From Candidatus Thalassospirochaeta sargassi (GTDB lineage: Bacteria; Spirochaetota; Spirochaetia; UBA9216): a DNA stretch of 64,000 nt. The notes beneath the pieces are model-generated. The model was not told the DNA's origin and did not search any database. It saw only the letters and a program-made list of their open reading frames with translations. The DNA is taken from positions 62,001 to 126,000 of the forward strand of contig JAQQAL010000017.1 of assembly GCA_028532855.1 (NCBI GenBank). The letters run 5' to 3'. Position 1 is the stretch's first letter. Every line of letters starts with the position of its first letter. Position numbers and translations under genes: made by a program. Positions 52,922-61,100 of the stretch are shown here, piece after piece.

Positions 52922-53461
52922 ATGAGTATCAAAAAAGAGATGCAGGATGCAATTAATGATCAGATAAATGCCGAAATGTTCTCAGCCTATCTTTACCTAT
53001 CAATGGCCAGCTGGTTTGAAGATGAAGATCTTCCGGGATTCGGCAACTGGATGAGATGTCAATATATGGAAGAAACGATGCACGCAATGAAGTTCTTCAA
53101 CTTCCTGAATGAACGCGGCGGCAGAGCAGAACTTAAACCTATTGAAGGTCCAGATATAAACTGGAATTCATATCAGGAAGCGTTTGCAGCCGTTGTGGCC
53201 CATGAGGAATATATAAGTGAAAGAATTAACAAACTTGTTTCACTTTCAAGAAAACTTGAGGACTACGCGACTGAAAGCTTTCTAATGTGGTATGTCGATG
53301 AACAGGTTGAAGAAGAAGATGAAGCCAATAAAATTCTTGCGAAGTTAAAAAGACTTAAGGAAGACTCAAACGGACTTCTTCGCTTCGACAGCGAGATGGC
53401 AGGTAGAGCAGTAGCTGCTGCTGCAGTCCCGACAATTCTTGATCAAGCTTTGGTTGATTAA
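52922..53461 (+). CDS. ftnA: Ferritin
   Basis: A 179-residue, four-helix-bundle non-haem ferritin. Ferroxidase ligands are visible: Glu18 in NAEMFSAYLYL, Glu51 and His54 in EETMHAMKFF, and the later AHEEYISERINKL and VDEQVEEEDEANKI glutamates. It stores iron in the cytoplasm as a 24-mer. AAGGAG stands seven bases before ATG 52922. A strong terminator follows. It is a single-gene transcript, without a visible Fur box. Confidence 0.95.
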   Translation: MSIKKEMQDAINDQINAEMFSAYLYLSMASWFEDEDLPGFGNWMRCQYMEETMHAMKFFNFLNERGGRAELKPIEGPDINWNSYQEAFAAVVAHEEYISERINKLVSLSRKLEDYATESFLMWYVDEQVEEEDEANKILAKLKRLKEDSNGLLRFDSEMAGRAVAAAAVPTILDQALVD

Positions 53462-53481
53462 AATAGATACTGATAAATTGG

Positions 53482-53504
53482 AGCCCGGGGAAACCGGGCT
53501 TTTT
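53482..53504 (+). terminator. Terminator of the ferritin gene
   Basis: AGCCCGG (53482-53488) pairs with CCGGGCT (53494-53500) around GGAAA and is followed by TTTT (53501-53504). Confidence 0.88.
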
Positions 53505-53521
53505 CTTTGCTTTTTCAATAT

Positions 53522-53663
53522 ATGAAAGTTCTTTCAGTAAATTTAAGTGGTTTTTACTATATTTGACCTATATAAGGCGAAATATATACGTTTTCATGAA
53601 AATTTTCATTTGACAATTCACTATTTTAGGGTTTATGCTAATTTTATATGAAAGTACTTTCAT
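53522..53663 (+). promoter_or_regulatory. LacI-type promoter with three operator-like palindromes
   Basis: TTGACA (53610-53615), 18 bases, TATGCT (53634-53639) gives a start near 53646. Three related palindromes flank it: ATGAAAGTTCTTTCAG (53522-53537), ATGAAAATTTTCAT (53596-53609) and the perfect ATGAAAGTACTTTCAT (53648-53663, at the transcription start). Their spacing of 74 and about 53 bases (centre to centre) suits DNA looping by the LacI protein. Confidence 0.75.
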
Positions 53664-53683
53664 TAAGTTCTTTCAGGAGATCT

Positions 53684-54697
53684 ATGGCCAAAACAAGTGA
53701 AGAAAGAATGACAATCTACGACGTCGCAAATGAAGCGGGGGTGAGTATTACAACCGTTTCAAGATTTCTTAATAATCCTAATAACGTAAAGGATTCAACC
53801 GGCGACAGAATTGCAGAAGCAATGGACAAGCTTGACTATATTCCACAGGGAAATACCGGAACCAGAGCAAAACGTTCAGTAGGACGAATCGGTGTACTAA
53901 CCCCCTTTTTCCCGATGCCTTCCTTCGTTGCAAGGCTTGACGGGGTAATTCCCCCGCTGAGAGAAGCAAATTATGAAGTTATAATCTATACCATTGAAAA
54001 TCCTGAACAACTTGACGAGTATCTTACCTCGGTTCCGTTTACAAGACGAATTGACGGACTGATTCTGATATCAGTACACCTTACAGAGGATCAGCATCGG
54101 ATACTGAGCGCTTCAGGACTGGATATTGTAATGATAGAATCCGACGACGAAAATTACTCAAGGGTATTAGCCGACGATTTCAGGGGCGGTCAGACTGCAG
54201 CCGATCTTTTTCTGAAAAAAAACTACCTCCCCTGTGCTTATTTCGGTGACATAAACAACAACCTGTCCTACAGTTGCCACCCTTCGGAATCAAGACTTAT
54301 AGCATTCAGTGAACGCCTCAAACAGGGCGGATATCAGATTGAAGATAAGTTTATCCTTGAATCCCGGACCACCGTTGATGAAGCGCGCCGGGTTTTTTCC
54401 GAACTACTTGCAAAAGGTGAAAGGCCTCGAGCAATTTTCGCCATGTCCGATCTGCACGCTATAGGCGTTCTGAAGGCAGCAAAGGATTTCGACATAAAGG
54501 TGCCGGAAGAACTCGCAATTCTCGGCTTTGATGATATTGAGGCGGCAGACTGGATGGAGCTTTCAACCATTACTCAGCACCTGCTTGATTCAGGCAGAAT
54601 AGCCGCCGGACTACTGCTGGAAAAGATGTCCGGCAAGGTGGAAACAATACAAAAAGTCAACCTCCAGATAGGGTTGATTGAACGGTCTACGACCTGA
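53684..54697 (+). CDS. LacI-family transcriptional regulator
   Basis: This 337-residue repressor has the LacI helix-turn-helix TIYDVANEAGVSITTVSRFLNN in its first 35 residues. A periplasmic-binding-like sensor domain follows (RIGVLTPFFPMPSFVARLDGV, LILISVHL, ILGFDDIEAADWMELSTI). ATG 53684 has AGGAG four bases upstream. A longer frame starting at ATG 53648 lies inside an operator. It likely represses itself and the sugar ABC genes downstream, with a sugar as inducer. Confidence 0.92.
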   Translation: MAKTSEERMTIYDVANEAGVSITTVSRFLNNPNNVKDSTGDRIAEAMDKLDYIPQGNTGTRAKRSVGRIGVLTPFFPMPSFVARLDGVIPPLREANYEVIIYTIENPEQLDEYLTSVPFTRRIDGLILISVHLTEDQHRILSASGLDIVMIESDDENYSRVLADDFRGGQTAADLFLKKNYLPCAYFGDINNNLSYSCHPSESRLIAFSERLKQGGYQIEDKFILESRTTVDEARRVFSELLAKGERPRAIFAMSDLHAIGVLKAAKDFDIKVPEELAILGFDDIEAADWMELSTITQHLLDSGRIAAGLLLEKMSGKVETIQKVNLQIGLIERSTT

Positions 54698-54700
54698 GAT

Positions 54701-54716
54701 CGGACGGATACGTCCG
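54701..54716 (+). terminator. Hairpin between LacI and the binding-protein gene
   Basis: CGGACG (54701-54706) and CGTCCG (54711-54716) pair around GATA, followed by CCGTTTTC. It is a partial terminator or processing site that could uncouple LacI and transporter levels. Confidence 0.5.
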
Positions 54717-54771
54717 CCGTTTTCAGTATATATGGATATCGCGGCAATATGCCGTAAAAGAGGAGATTTAT

Positions 54772-56094
54772 ATGAAAAAAACACTTTTAGTTCTGTTAAG
54801 TCTGCTGCTGATTGCTTCTTTTGCAATTGCAGGCGGCCAGCAGGAAGAACCTATGTCTGCAGCAGTCGATGCAGATGACCCGTATGCAGCCGTACGGGGC
54901 ACTGTCGTAACAATGGCCGGACCCTTCGTAGACAGCGATGCGGTTAAATTTGAAAATTCAGTGAAGGCATTTGAAGAAATGACCGGCATTGACATTCAGT
55001 ACGAAGGTTCAAAAGAATTTGAAGCATCAATCGCTATTTCAATCGAAGGCGGTTCACCGCCAGATATTGCAGACTTTCCGCAGCCGGGTCTTCTTAAGAA
55101 CTTTGTAGCAAAAGGCTACGTTGTAGACCTCAATAAAACTCTTGACATGGACGCGGTTAAATCTAACTACATACAGAGCTGGCTTGATATGGCTACAATG
55201 GATTCTCCCGACGGACCTATCATGGCCGGTGTATGGGGCCGTGTAAACGGTAAATCATTGGTATGGTACAACAAGGCTGAGTTCGATGCAGCAGGATATG
55301 AAGTACCTACAACCTGGGCCGAACTTGAAGCCCTTCAGGATATGATAATGGCCGACGGTGATTCTCCCTGGTGTGTAGGTATTGAATCTGGTGCTGCAAC
55401 CGGCTGGGCCATGACCGACTGGGTTGAAGAGATGATGCTTAGAACCACCAGCCTTGAAAACTATGACAAGTGGGTAGCAGGCGAACTCAAATTCGACAGC
55501 CCCGAAGTTCGTGAAGCAATCGAAACAGTTGCAGACATCTGGTTTAAAGACGGTATGGTTTACGGCGGACGCAAAAGCATAGCCACAACATCATTCGGCG
55601 ATGCACCCAAGGTAATGTTTGAAAAACCGCCCAAGGCATGGATGCACAAACAGGGCAATTTCATCACATCATTCTTCCCGGACAACGTAGTTGCCGGCAC
55701 AGATTATGACTTTTTCTACCTGCCTACAGTTAAAGAAGAATACGGACGCCCCGTACTTGTTGCAGGCGACATCTATGCAATGTTCAACGATAGACCCGAA
55801 GTAAGAATGGTAATGCAGTACTTTGCTACCGGTGCTTCAGTAGAAGGCTGGGTAAAGGCAGGAGGAGCAATCTCACCGCATAAAGACTCAGAGCTTTCAT
55901 GGTATACCAATGATGTAGACCGCAAGGTTGCAGAGGTTATTCAGAACGCAACATCAGTACGCTTCGACGGTTCGGATCTCATGCCCGGTCAGGTTGGCGC
56001 AGGTTCATTCTGGAAAGAAATGACGGCCTATGTATCCGGTTCTAAAACCCTTGATGAAGCCCTCAAGGCAATTGACGCTTCATGGCCGGAATAA
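54772..56094 (+). CDS. Sugar ABC transporter, substrate-binding protein (AglE-like)
   Basis: A 440-residue, family 1 solute-binding protein with a signal peptide (MKKTLLVLLSLLLIASFAIA) followed by GGQQEEP. No lipobox Cys is present, so it would be released or held by another anchor. The mature part begins GTVVTMAGPFV and contains EGGSPPDIADFPQPGLLKNF and SLVWYNKAEFDAAGYEVPTTWAEL, typical of sugar-binding proteins. GAGGAG precedes the ATG. It is the first structural gene after LacI. An alpha-glucoside is plausible from the permeases but not proven. Confidence 0.9.
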   Translation: MKKTLLVLLSLLLIASFAIAGGQQEEPMSAAVDADDPYAAVRGTVVTMAGPFVDSDAVKFENSVKAFEEMTGIDIQYEGSKEFEASIAISIEGGSPPDIADFPQPGLLKNFVAKGYVVDLNKTLDMDAVKSNYIQSWLDMATMDSPDGPIMAGVWGRVNGKSLVWYNKAEFDAAGYEVPTTWAELEALQDMIMADGDSPWCVGIESGAATGWAMTDWVEEMMLRTTSLENYDKWVAGELKFDSPEVREAIETVADIWFKDGMVYGGRKSIATTSFGDAPKVMFEKPPKAWMHKQGNFITSFFPDNVVAGTDYDFFYLPTVKEEYGRPVLVAGDIYAMFNDRPEVRMVMQYFATGASVEGWVKAGGAISPHKDSELSWYTNDVDRKVAEVIQNATSVRFDGSDLMPGQVGAGSFWKEMTAYVSGSKTLDEALKAIDASWPE

Positions 56095-56119
56095 TAGAGA
56101 TTAGGTTTCAATAATTTAA

Positions 56120-56159
56120 AAACGGGAACAGGTTCATAGAGTTGGGTCTGTTCCCGTTT
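56120..56159 (+). terminator. Intercistronic hairpin after the binding-protein gene
   Basis: AAACGGGAACAG (56120-56131) pairs perfectly with CTGTTCCCGTTT (56148-56159) around a 16-base loop, with a short T-run. It lies between the binding protein and permease genes and should leave more binding protein than permease. Confidence 0.75.
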
Positions 56160-56189
56160 CTTTACCAAATCCGAGGAGGTACTAACAAG

Positions 56190-57272
56190 ATGGATATTGA
56201 TACCAGAAGAAATCCTGTTTCACTGGCCGCTCTCGTTATTCTTACCGCAGTTGTACTTATAGGCGGATTCCTGCTGCTTCAGACGGATGCAATGCAGAAT
56301 ATTAAGATCTTTTTGACTTTATTCGCAGTCGTCTGGGGGCTCGGAAGTGCAGCACTTCTGTTTTTCACCCTCAACGCAGTTGCCGAATCTATGCCGCGGA
56401 AAATCAGATCGGTTGCGGTAGCGATAGTATTTGCCGGACCGGCAGTTTTTCTGCTTATCTGGGCACTGGTTCTGCCTACTTTCAGAACTTTGAGATTTAG
56501 CCTCATGGATGCCCACGGCACCAATTTTATAGGCCTTGCAAACTATAAATTTGCATTCACTGATCCGATAATGCTTGAGGCATTCAGAAATAACCTTCTC
56601 TGGATGGTTTTCGGAACGGCATTCTGTGTAATTATGGGACTGGTTATTGCAGTCCTGGCGGATAAAAGCCGTCGGGAAAAACTCTTCAAATCACTGATAT
56701 TTATGCCGATGGCTATCTCTTTCGTCGGTGCCGGAGTTATCTGGAAATTCATGTACGCCTATAAGGGCGAGGGATTCAACGTCACGGAAATCGGATTATT
56801 GAATGCAATAGTTACAGCATTAGGCGGAGAAGCCCAGGCATGGCTTCTAATTCCGTTCTGGAACAACTTTTTTCTGATTGTAATAATGATATGGCTGCAA
56901 ACCGGTTATGCAATGGTTATACTGTCTTCAGCCATAAAAGCCATTCCAGGTGAAATCAATGAAGCTGCACGTGTAGACGGTGCAAACTCTTTTACAATAT
57001 TCTTCAAGATTACGGTTCCCTACATCATGCCGACGATAGTCACCGTTACTACAACAATTCTTATATTCAGCCTGAAACTCTTCGATATTGTCAGAGTTAT
57101 GACAGGCGGAAATTTCGGAACAAATGTTATAGCAAACGAATTCTATCTAAGACAATTCACTTACGGTAATTCAGGTCAGGCTTCGGCAATCGCTGTAGTA
57201 CTGCTCGTTGTTATTATACCTGTTCTCATGTACAACCTGAGAGAGTTCCGAGGCAGGAGGACACTGAAATGA
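56190..57272 (+). CDS. Sugar ABC transporter permease 1 (AglF-like)
   Basis: A roughly 360-residue MalF-type permease with an N-terminal hydrophobic pair and a six-helix core. The EAA loop is visible in EINEAARVDGANSFTIFFKITVPYIMPTI. ATG 56190 has GAGGAGG upstream; a longer frame begins inside the preceding hairpin region. It transports a sugar with the second permease, which starts four bases inside its end. No ATPase gene is in this operon, so a shared MsmK-like ATPase is expected elsewhere. Confidence 0.9.
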   Translation: MDIDTRRNPVSLAALVILTAVVLIGGFLLLQTDAMQNIKIFLTLFAVVWGLGSAALLFFTLNAVAESMPRKIRSVAVAIVFAGPAVFLLIWALVLPTFRTLRFSLMDAHGTNFIGLANYKFAFTDPIMLEAFRNNLLWMVFGTAFCVIMGLVIAVLADKSRREKLFKSLIFMPMAISFVGAGVIWKFMYAYKGEGFNVTEIGLLNAIVTALGGEAQAWLLIPFWNNFFLIVIMIWLQTGYAMVILSSAIKAIPGEINEAARVDGANSFTIFFKITVPYIMPTIVTVTTTILIFSLKLFDIVRVMTGGNFGTNVIANEFYLRQFTYGNSGQASAIAVVLLVVIIPVLMYNLREFRGRRTLK

Positions 57273-58360
57273 AGAAAGTAAAAGACAAGAAACACAGTCC
57301 GATTGTTACAATAGTTCTGATAATAATAGTTGTAGCATGGACTGTTCCCACCCTCGGTGTTTTTATCACATCCTGGCGTGATTCAAGGGATATCTACTCT
57401 TCCGGATGGTGGACGGTTCTTCCTCATAAAGACACTGTAAAAACCGAAGAGTTTGAAATGCCGAGAGATCTTGATATGGATCAGCCCATTGAAATTGAGG
57501 GCGTTACAGCCGAATTCCAGGAATGGCGAGAGGGAATTGAAGTGGAAGAAGGCCGGACCCTCAGATGGTACGGCAACAAGCGTTCCAGAAAGGTTGAGGT
57601 GTACGAAGAAAAATGGATAGGCTTCGGAGCTAACCTGACCCTCCAGAATTATAAAGACGTTCTGTCAGCGGGGACAATCACCTATGAGGACGCCCAGGGC
57701 AATACAATCACCAGGCAGGGGAATAATTTCGCCGATGCGGTTCTCAATTCAATTGCGGTAAGCATACCGGCTACTATTATTCCAATTCTCATAGCCGCTT
57801 TTGCCGCCTACGCCTTCTCCTGGATGGAGTTCCCGGGACGTAAACCACTGTTTATAATGGTAGTTGCCCTGCTTGTCGTTCCGCTGCAGATAGCACTTAT
57901 TCCGATACTCCGGGACTATACGAACTGGGGACTGAACGGAACATACCTTGGAATGTGGCTGGCACATACAGGCTTCGGACTGCCTTTAGCTGTTTATCTT
58001 CTATATAATTATATAAGCAACCTGCCGCGCGACATCTTTGAGTCGGCGTACCTTGACGGGGCAACACCCTTCGTTACATTCGTCCGCCTCGTGCTTCCGC
58101 TATCCATTCCGGCATTAGCAAGCTTTGCAATATTCCAGTTCCTCTGGGTCTGGAACGACTACCTTGTAGCCCTCGTCTTTCTTGGAGACAAGAACCGTGT
58201 AGTTACCGCAGCACTTGCTGCCATGGTTGGCGAAAAGGGTCAAGACTGGCATGTACTTACAGCTGGTGCATTCATGAGTATGATAATCCCACTGGCCGTA
58301 TTCTTCGGCCTGCAGAGGTTCTTTGTTCGAGGAATGATGGCCGGTTCGGTTAAAGGATAG
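57269..58360 (+). CDS. Sugar ABC transporter permease 2 (AglG-like)
   Basis: A 363-residue MalG-type permease. The N-terminal helix is followed by a long extracytoplasmic insert (about 55-150, with EMPRDLDMDQPIEIEGVTAE) characteristic of the AglG group. The core helices then carry the EAA loop (LPRDIFESAYLDGATPFVTFVRLVLPLSIPALASF). Its ATG overlaps the previous stop codon, with AGGAGG nine bases upstream. A paired-hairpin element begins at the base after the stop. The AglG-like insert supports an alpha-glucoside or related sugar. Confidence 0.9.
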   Translation: MKKVKDKKHSPIVTIVLIIIVVAWTVPTLGVFITSWRDSRDIYSSGWWTVLPHKDTVKTEEFEMPRDLDMDQPIEIEGVTAEFQEWREGIEVEEGRTLRWYGNKRSRKVEVYEEKWIGFGANLTLQNYKDVLSAGTITYEDAQGNTITRQGNNFADAVLNSIAVSIPATIIPILIAAFAAYAFSWMEFPGRKPLFIMVVALLVVPLQIALIPILRDYTNWGLNGTYLGMWLAHTGFGLPLAVYLLYNYISNLPRDIFESAYLDGATPFVTFVRLVLPLSIPALASFAIFQFLWVWNDYLVALVFLGDKNRVVTAALAAMVGEKGQDWHVLTAGAFMSMIIPLAVFFGLQRFFVRGMMAGSVKG

Positions 58361-58421
58361 TTGCATTATACAGCCCTGTATAATGCAATTAAGAAGTATG
58401 GAAATCCTGTTTCCATACTTC
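58361..58421 (+). repeat. Paired-hairpin element, copy 3, also likely terminator
   Basis: TTGCATTATACA (58361-58372) pairs with TGTATAATGCAA (58377-58388). GAAGTATGGAAA (58393-58404) pairs with TTTCCATACTTC (58410-58421), and GCTTTTTAC follows. The join AATTAAGAAGT matches the minus strand of copy 2. It begins directly after the permease stop codon. Confidence 0.75.
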
Positions 58422-58556
58422 AGCCTGCTTTTTACTGCTTTTGGATAGATCCCCGGAATACACCTCCTTCCCCCATATTTTTCTCATTCTACAGGAAACT
58501 GAATAAAAGCCTTTACAAATTTGCGCCTCTTCGCAATATACTGTAGACTGATTATC

Positions 58557-59429
58557 ATGCATGCCATTGAGTTTCACAAGTTAACCAAATACTACGGAAA
58601 GGCCAGAGGAATTATTGAAGTTGATTTCAATGTTGAAGAAGGTGAAATCTTCGGTTTCATCGGGCCTAACGGGGCCGGAAAATCTACGGCTATAAGAACA
58701 ATTCTGGGCCTGATATTTCCTACAAGCGGTTCTGCTGATATTTTCGGCAGGGACTGCATTAAATATGGCCCCGAGATTCGTGAGAACATCGGGTACCTGC
58801 CCTCCGAGGTGTTCTATTATGAGAAAATGAAGGTGATCGATCTGCTGAAATATTCAGCCGGTTTTTACAAAAAGGACTGTACTAAACGCCTTTATGAACT
58901 TGCCGATATCATGGAACTGGATCTAAAAAGGCGCATTGAAGATTTATCCTACGGAAATAAGAAGAAGGTGGGCATAGTTCAGGGACTGTTGCATCAGCCT
59001 AAACTGATTATCCTGGATGAACCGACAAGCGGCCTTGACCCCCTGATGCAGCAGAAATTCTTTGATATTATTTCTGAAGAAAACAGTAAAGGCTCAACAG
59101 TATTCTTTTCATCTCACATCTTAGCGGAAGTTCAGGAACTCTGCAGCAGAGTAGCAATTATCAAAGAAGGGAAAATTATCAAACTTGAAGATATTAAAAC
59201 ACTGCGACAAGACAATTATAAAAAAATAGTAGTCAAGGGCGACAACCTCGACAGTTCAGCCTACCGGATTGAAGGTGTAAGCGAGATGACCGGGGATACA
59301 CGAACCCTGAATTTTTTCTACAGGGGCGATATTAATAAACTGTCCAGGATAATCAGTTCTCAAAAAATTGAGGACATACTGATTCAGGAACCCACCCTCG
59401 AAGAAATCTTCATGCATTACTATAAATAG
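58557..59429 (+). CDS. ABC transporter ATP-binding protein
   Basis: A 290-residue ATPase with Walker A FIGPNGAGKSTAIRTI, signature DLSYGNKKKVGIVQG, Walker B LIILDEPTSGLDPL and H-loop FFSSHILAEVQELC, plus a C-terminal ABC-2-type extension. ATG 58557 is the start; an earlier TTG is in the promoter region, where TATACT lies at 58537-58542. It is followed by two permease genes in the same direction. The set resembles the antibiotic- or lipid-exporter type with two integral subunits. Substrate is unknown. Confidence 0.9.
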   Translation: MHAIEFHKLTKYYGKARGIIEVDFNVEEGEIFGFIGPNGAGKSTAIRTILGLIFPTSGSADIFGRDCIKYGPEIRENIGYLPSEVFYYEKMKVIDLLKYSAGFYKKDCTKRLYELADIMELDLKRRIEDLSYGNKKKVGIVQGLLHQPKLIILDEPTSGLDPLMQQKFFDIISEENSKGSTVFFSSHILAEVQELCSRVAIIKEGKIIKLEDIKTLRQDNYKKIVVKGDNLDSSAYRIEGVSEMTGDTRTLNFFYRGDINKLSRIISSQKIEDILIQEPTLEEIFMHYYK

Positions 59430-59437
59430 GCCGTATT

Positions 59438-60241
59438 ATGAATATTTTTATATATGAGATGAAAACCTATCAAAATTCTATAATAATCTGGAGCCTGTCG
59501 ATTTCCGCCTTAATGCTGCTTTTTATGGCTATATACCCTACATTCGCAGAGGACGCAGCTTTGATGGAGTCAATTTTATCCAATTTCCCCGAAGAATTCG
59601 CCAGGGCTTTCGGGATGGGCGGTAACCTTTCCCTGACCTCTGTTCCAGGCTATTTTAAATTTATATTTATCTACATTCAGCTAGCAATATCTATCCAGAG
59701 CTCCAATTACGGTTTTCATTTTCTCTCAGTTGACGAAAGAGAATTAACAGCAGATTTCATAATGAGTAAACCGGTATCACGTAGAAAGCTAGTAATATCA
59801 AAATTCAGCGCGGCTTTTTCAGGATTAATAATTACAAATACAATCACCACTGCCGCAGGCCTTATTTCAATTGAACTATTTCGGAATGGAAACAGTTATG
59901 ATGCAGGTAACATTCTGGTTCTTATGTCTTCAACATTCTTCTTTCAATTATTTTTCTTATCTGCAGGAATGCTTGTTTCTGTTTCAGTTAAAAAAATACG
60001 CAGCGTTCTCGCCTATTCAATGGGTCTTGCTTTCGGAATGTATATTATAAGCGCATTAAAAGAAGCGCTCGGCATGAAGGCTCTGGGGTACATCAGCCCC
60101 TTCTACCATTTTGAACCGGGCTACATGATCGAGTTTGGAAAATACAATATGGAAAGAGCATCTATCAGTTTTGCCTTCATTATTGTTTCAATTGTTGTCA
60201 GCTGGAACCTGTATATGAAACGCGACATCCATTCACTATAG
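59438..60241 (+). CDS. ABC exporter permease subunit
   Basis: A 267-residue membrane protein of the ABC-2 superfamily. The pattern is one N-terminal helix (IIIWSLSISALMLLFMAIYP), a gap, then about five helices. The motif LSVDERELTADFIMSKPVSRRKLVISKF after the second helix is typical of bacitracin/lipid-exporter permeases. It starts nine bases after the ATPase gene. It probably pairs with the next permease as a heterodimer, as the two share the same layout. Confidence 0.85.
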   Translation: MNIFIYEMKTYQNSIIIWSLSISALMLLFMAIYPTFAEDAALMESILSNFPEEFARAFGMGGNLSLTSVPGYFKFIFIYIQLAISIQSSNYGFHFLSVDERELTADFIMSKPVSRRKLVISKFSAAFSGLIITNTITTAAGLISIELFRNGNSYDAGNILVLMSSTFFFQLFFLSAGMLVSVSVKKIRSVLAYSMGLAFGMYIISALKEALGMKALGYISPFYHFEPGYMIEFGKYNMERASISFAFIIVSIVVSWNLYMKRDIHSL

Positions 60242-60253
60242 GAGATGATTTCA

Positions 60254-61048
60254 ATGAATATAGTCTTAAGAGAATTGCGCTCAAACTTGAAATCTCTCAT
60301 TATCTGGAGCGGATGTATGGCCACCCTTATATTAATAATGATGATGGAGTTTGAGGCCTACTACGATAACCCCGAAATGGCCGGACTGCTCGATGCCATG
60401 CCTCAGGCTTTAATGAAGGCTTTTTCAATAGCCGGCCCCAACCTTACAACCCTCATCGGATTTGTCAGCATAGCCTCCGTGTATTTTTACATTATGCTGG
60501 GAATATTCGCAGTTCTTCTCGGCAGCTCAATTATTTCAAAAGAAGAACGCGATAAAACAGCTGAGTTCTTTCTTACCCTCCCTATATCCAGGACACGTGC
60601 GATTTCAGCCAAACTGATCGCAGCAGTCATCAACTGTCTACTTCTTACCGGTGTAACAGCTGCAGCACTTTATTCCTCAGCGGCACCATACAACCCGGAT
60701 CAGGAATTCTTGAGGTTCTTCAGACTGCTGATGTCGGCTCTTTTTATCATTCAGATGATTTTTCTCAGTACGGGAATGTGCACAGCGGCTGTTATCAAAC
60801 ACTATAAAAAATCTGGTAACTATTCCGTGTATACCCTGCTGACTGCATACATAATTTCAGTAGTTATCTCAATGGACAATAAAATAGATTTTCTTAAGTA
60901 TTTTACACCTTTTAAGTATTTTGAAGCTCAGTATATTGCTGCATCCGGAGAACTTGAACTCAAATATCTGATTATTTCCGCTGTTATAATTATTGCAGGA
61001 TTTACAGGTACATATCTGATTTACCCGAAACGTGATTTATATATATAG
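60254..61048 (+). CDS. ABC exporter permease subunit, second
   Basis: A 264-residue protein with the same layout as its neighbour: an N-terminal helix, SKEERDKTAEFFLTLPISRTRAISAKLIAA, then further helices. The two share the E-x5-F motif family (E-R-D-K-T-A-E-F-F here; ERELTADF there) and are probably paralogs. ATG 60254 has AGGAG 9 bases upstream. It completes a three-gene exporter. Its end is followed by the promoter of the aminotransferase gene. Confidence 0.85.
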   Translation: MNIVLRELRSNLKSLIIWSGCMATLILIMMMEFEAYYDNPEMAGLLDAMPQALMKAFSIAGPNLTTLIGFVSIASVYFYIMLGIFAVLLGSSIISKEERDKTAEFFLTLPISRTRAISAKLIAAVINCLLLTGVTAAALYSSAAPYNPDQEFLRFFRLLMSALFIIQMIFLSTGMCTAAVIKHYKKSGNYSVYTLLTAYIISVVISMDNKIDFLKYFTPFKYFEAQYIAASGELELKYLIISAVIIIAGFTGTYLIYPKRDLYI

Positions 61049-61100
61049 TTTTATTGCATATTGACGAAAAACTCGTATAATTCTTCTCAAGGGGAACAGA

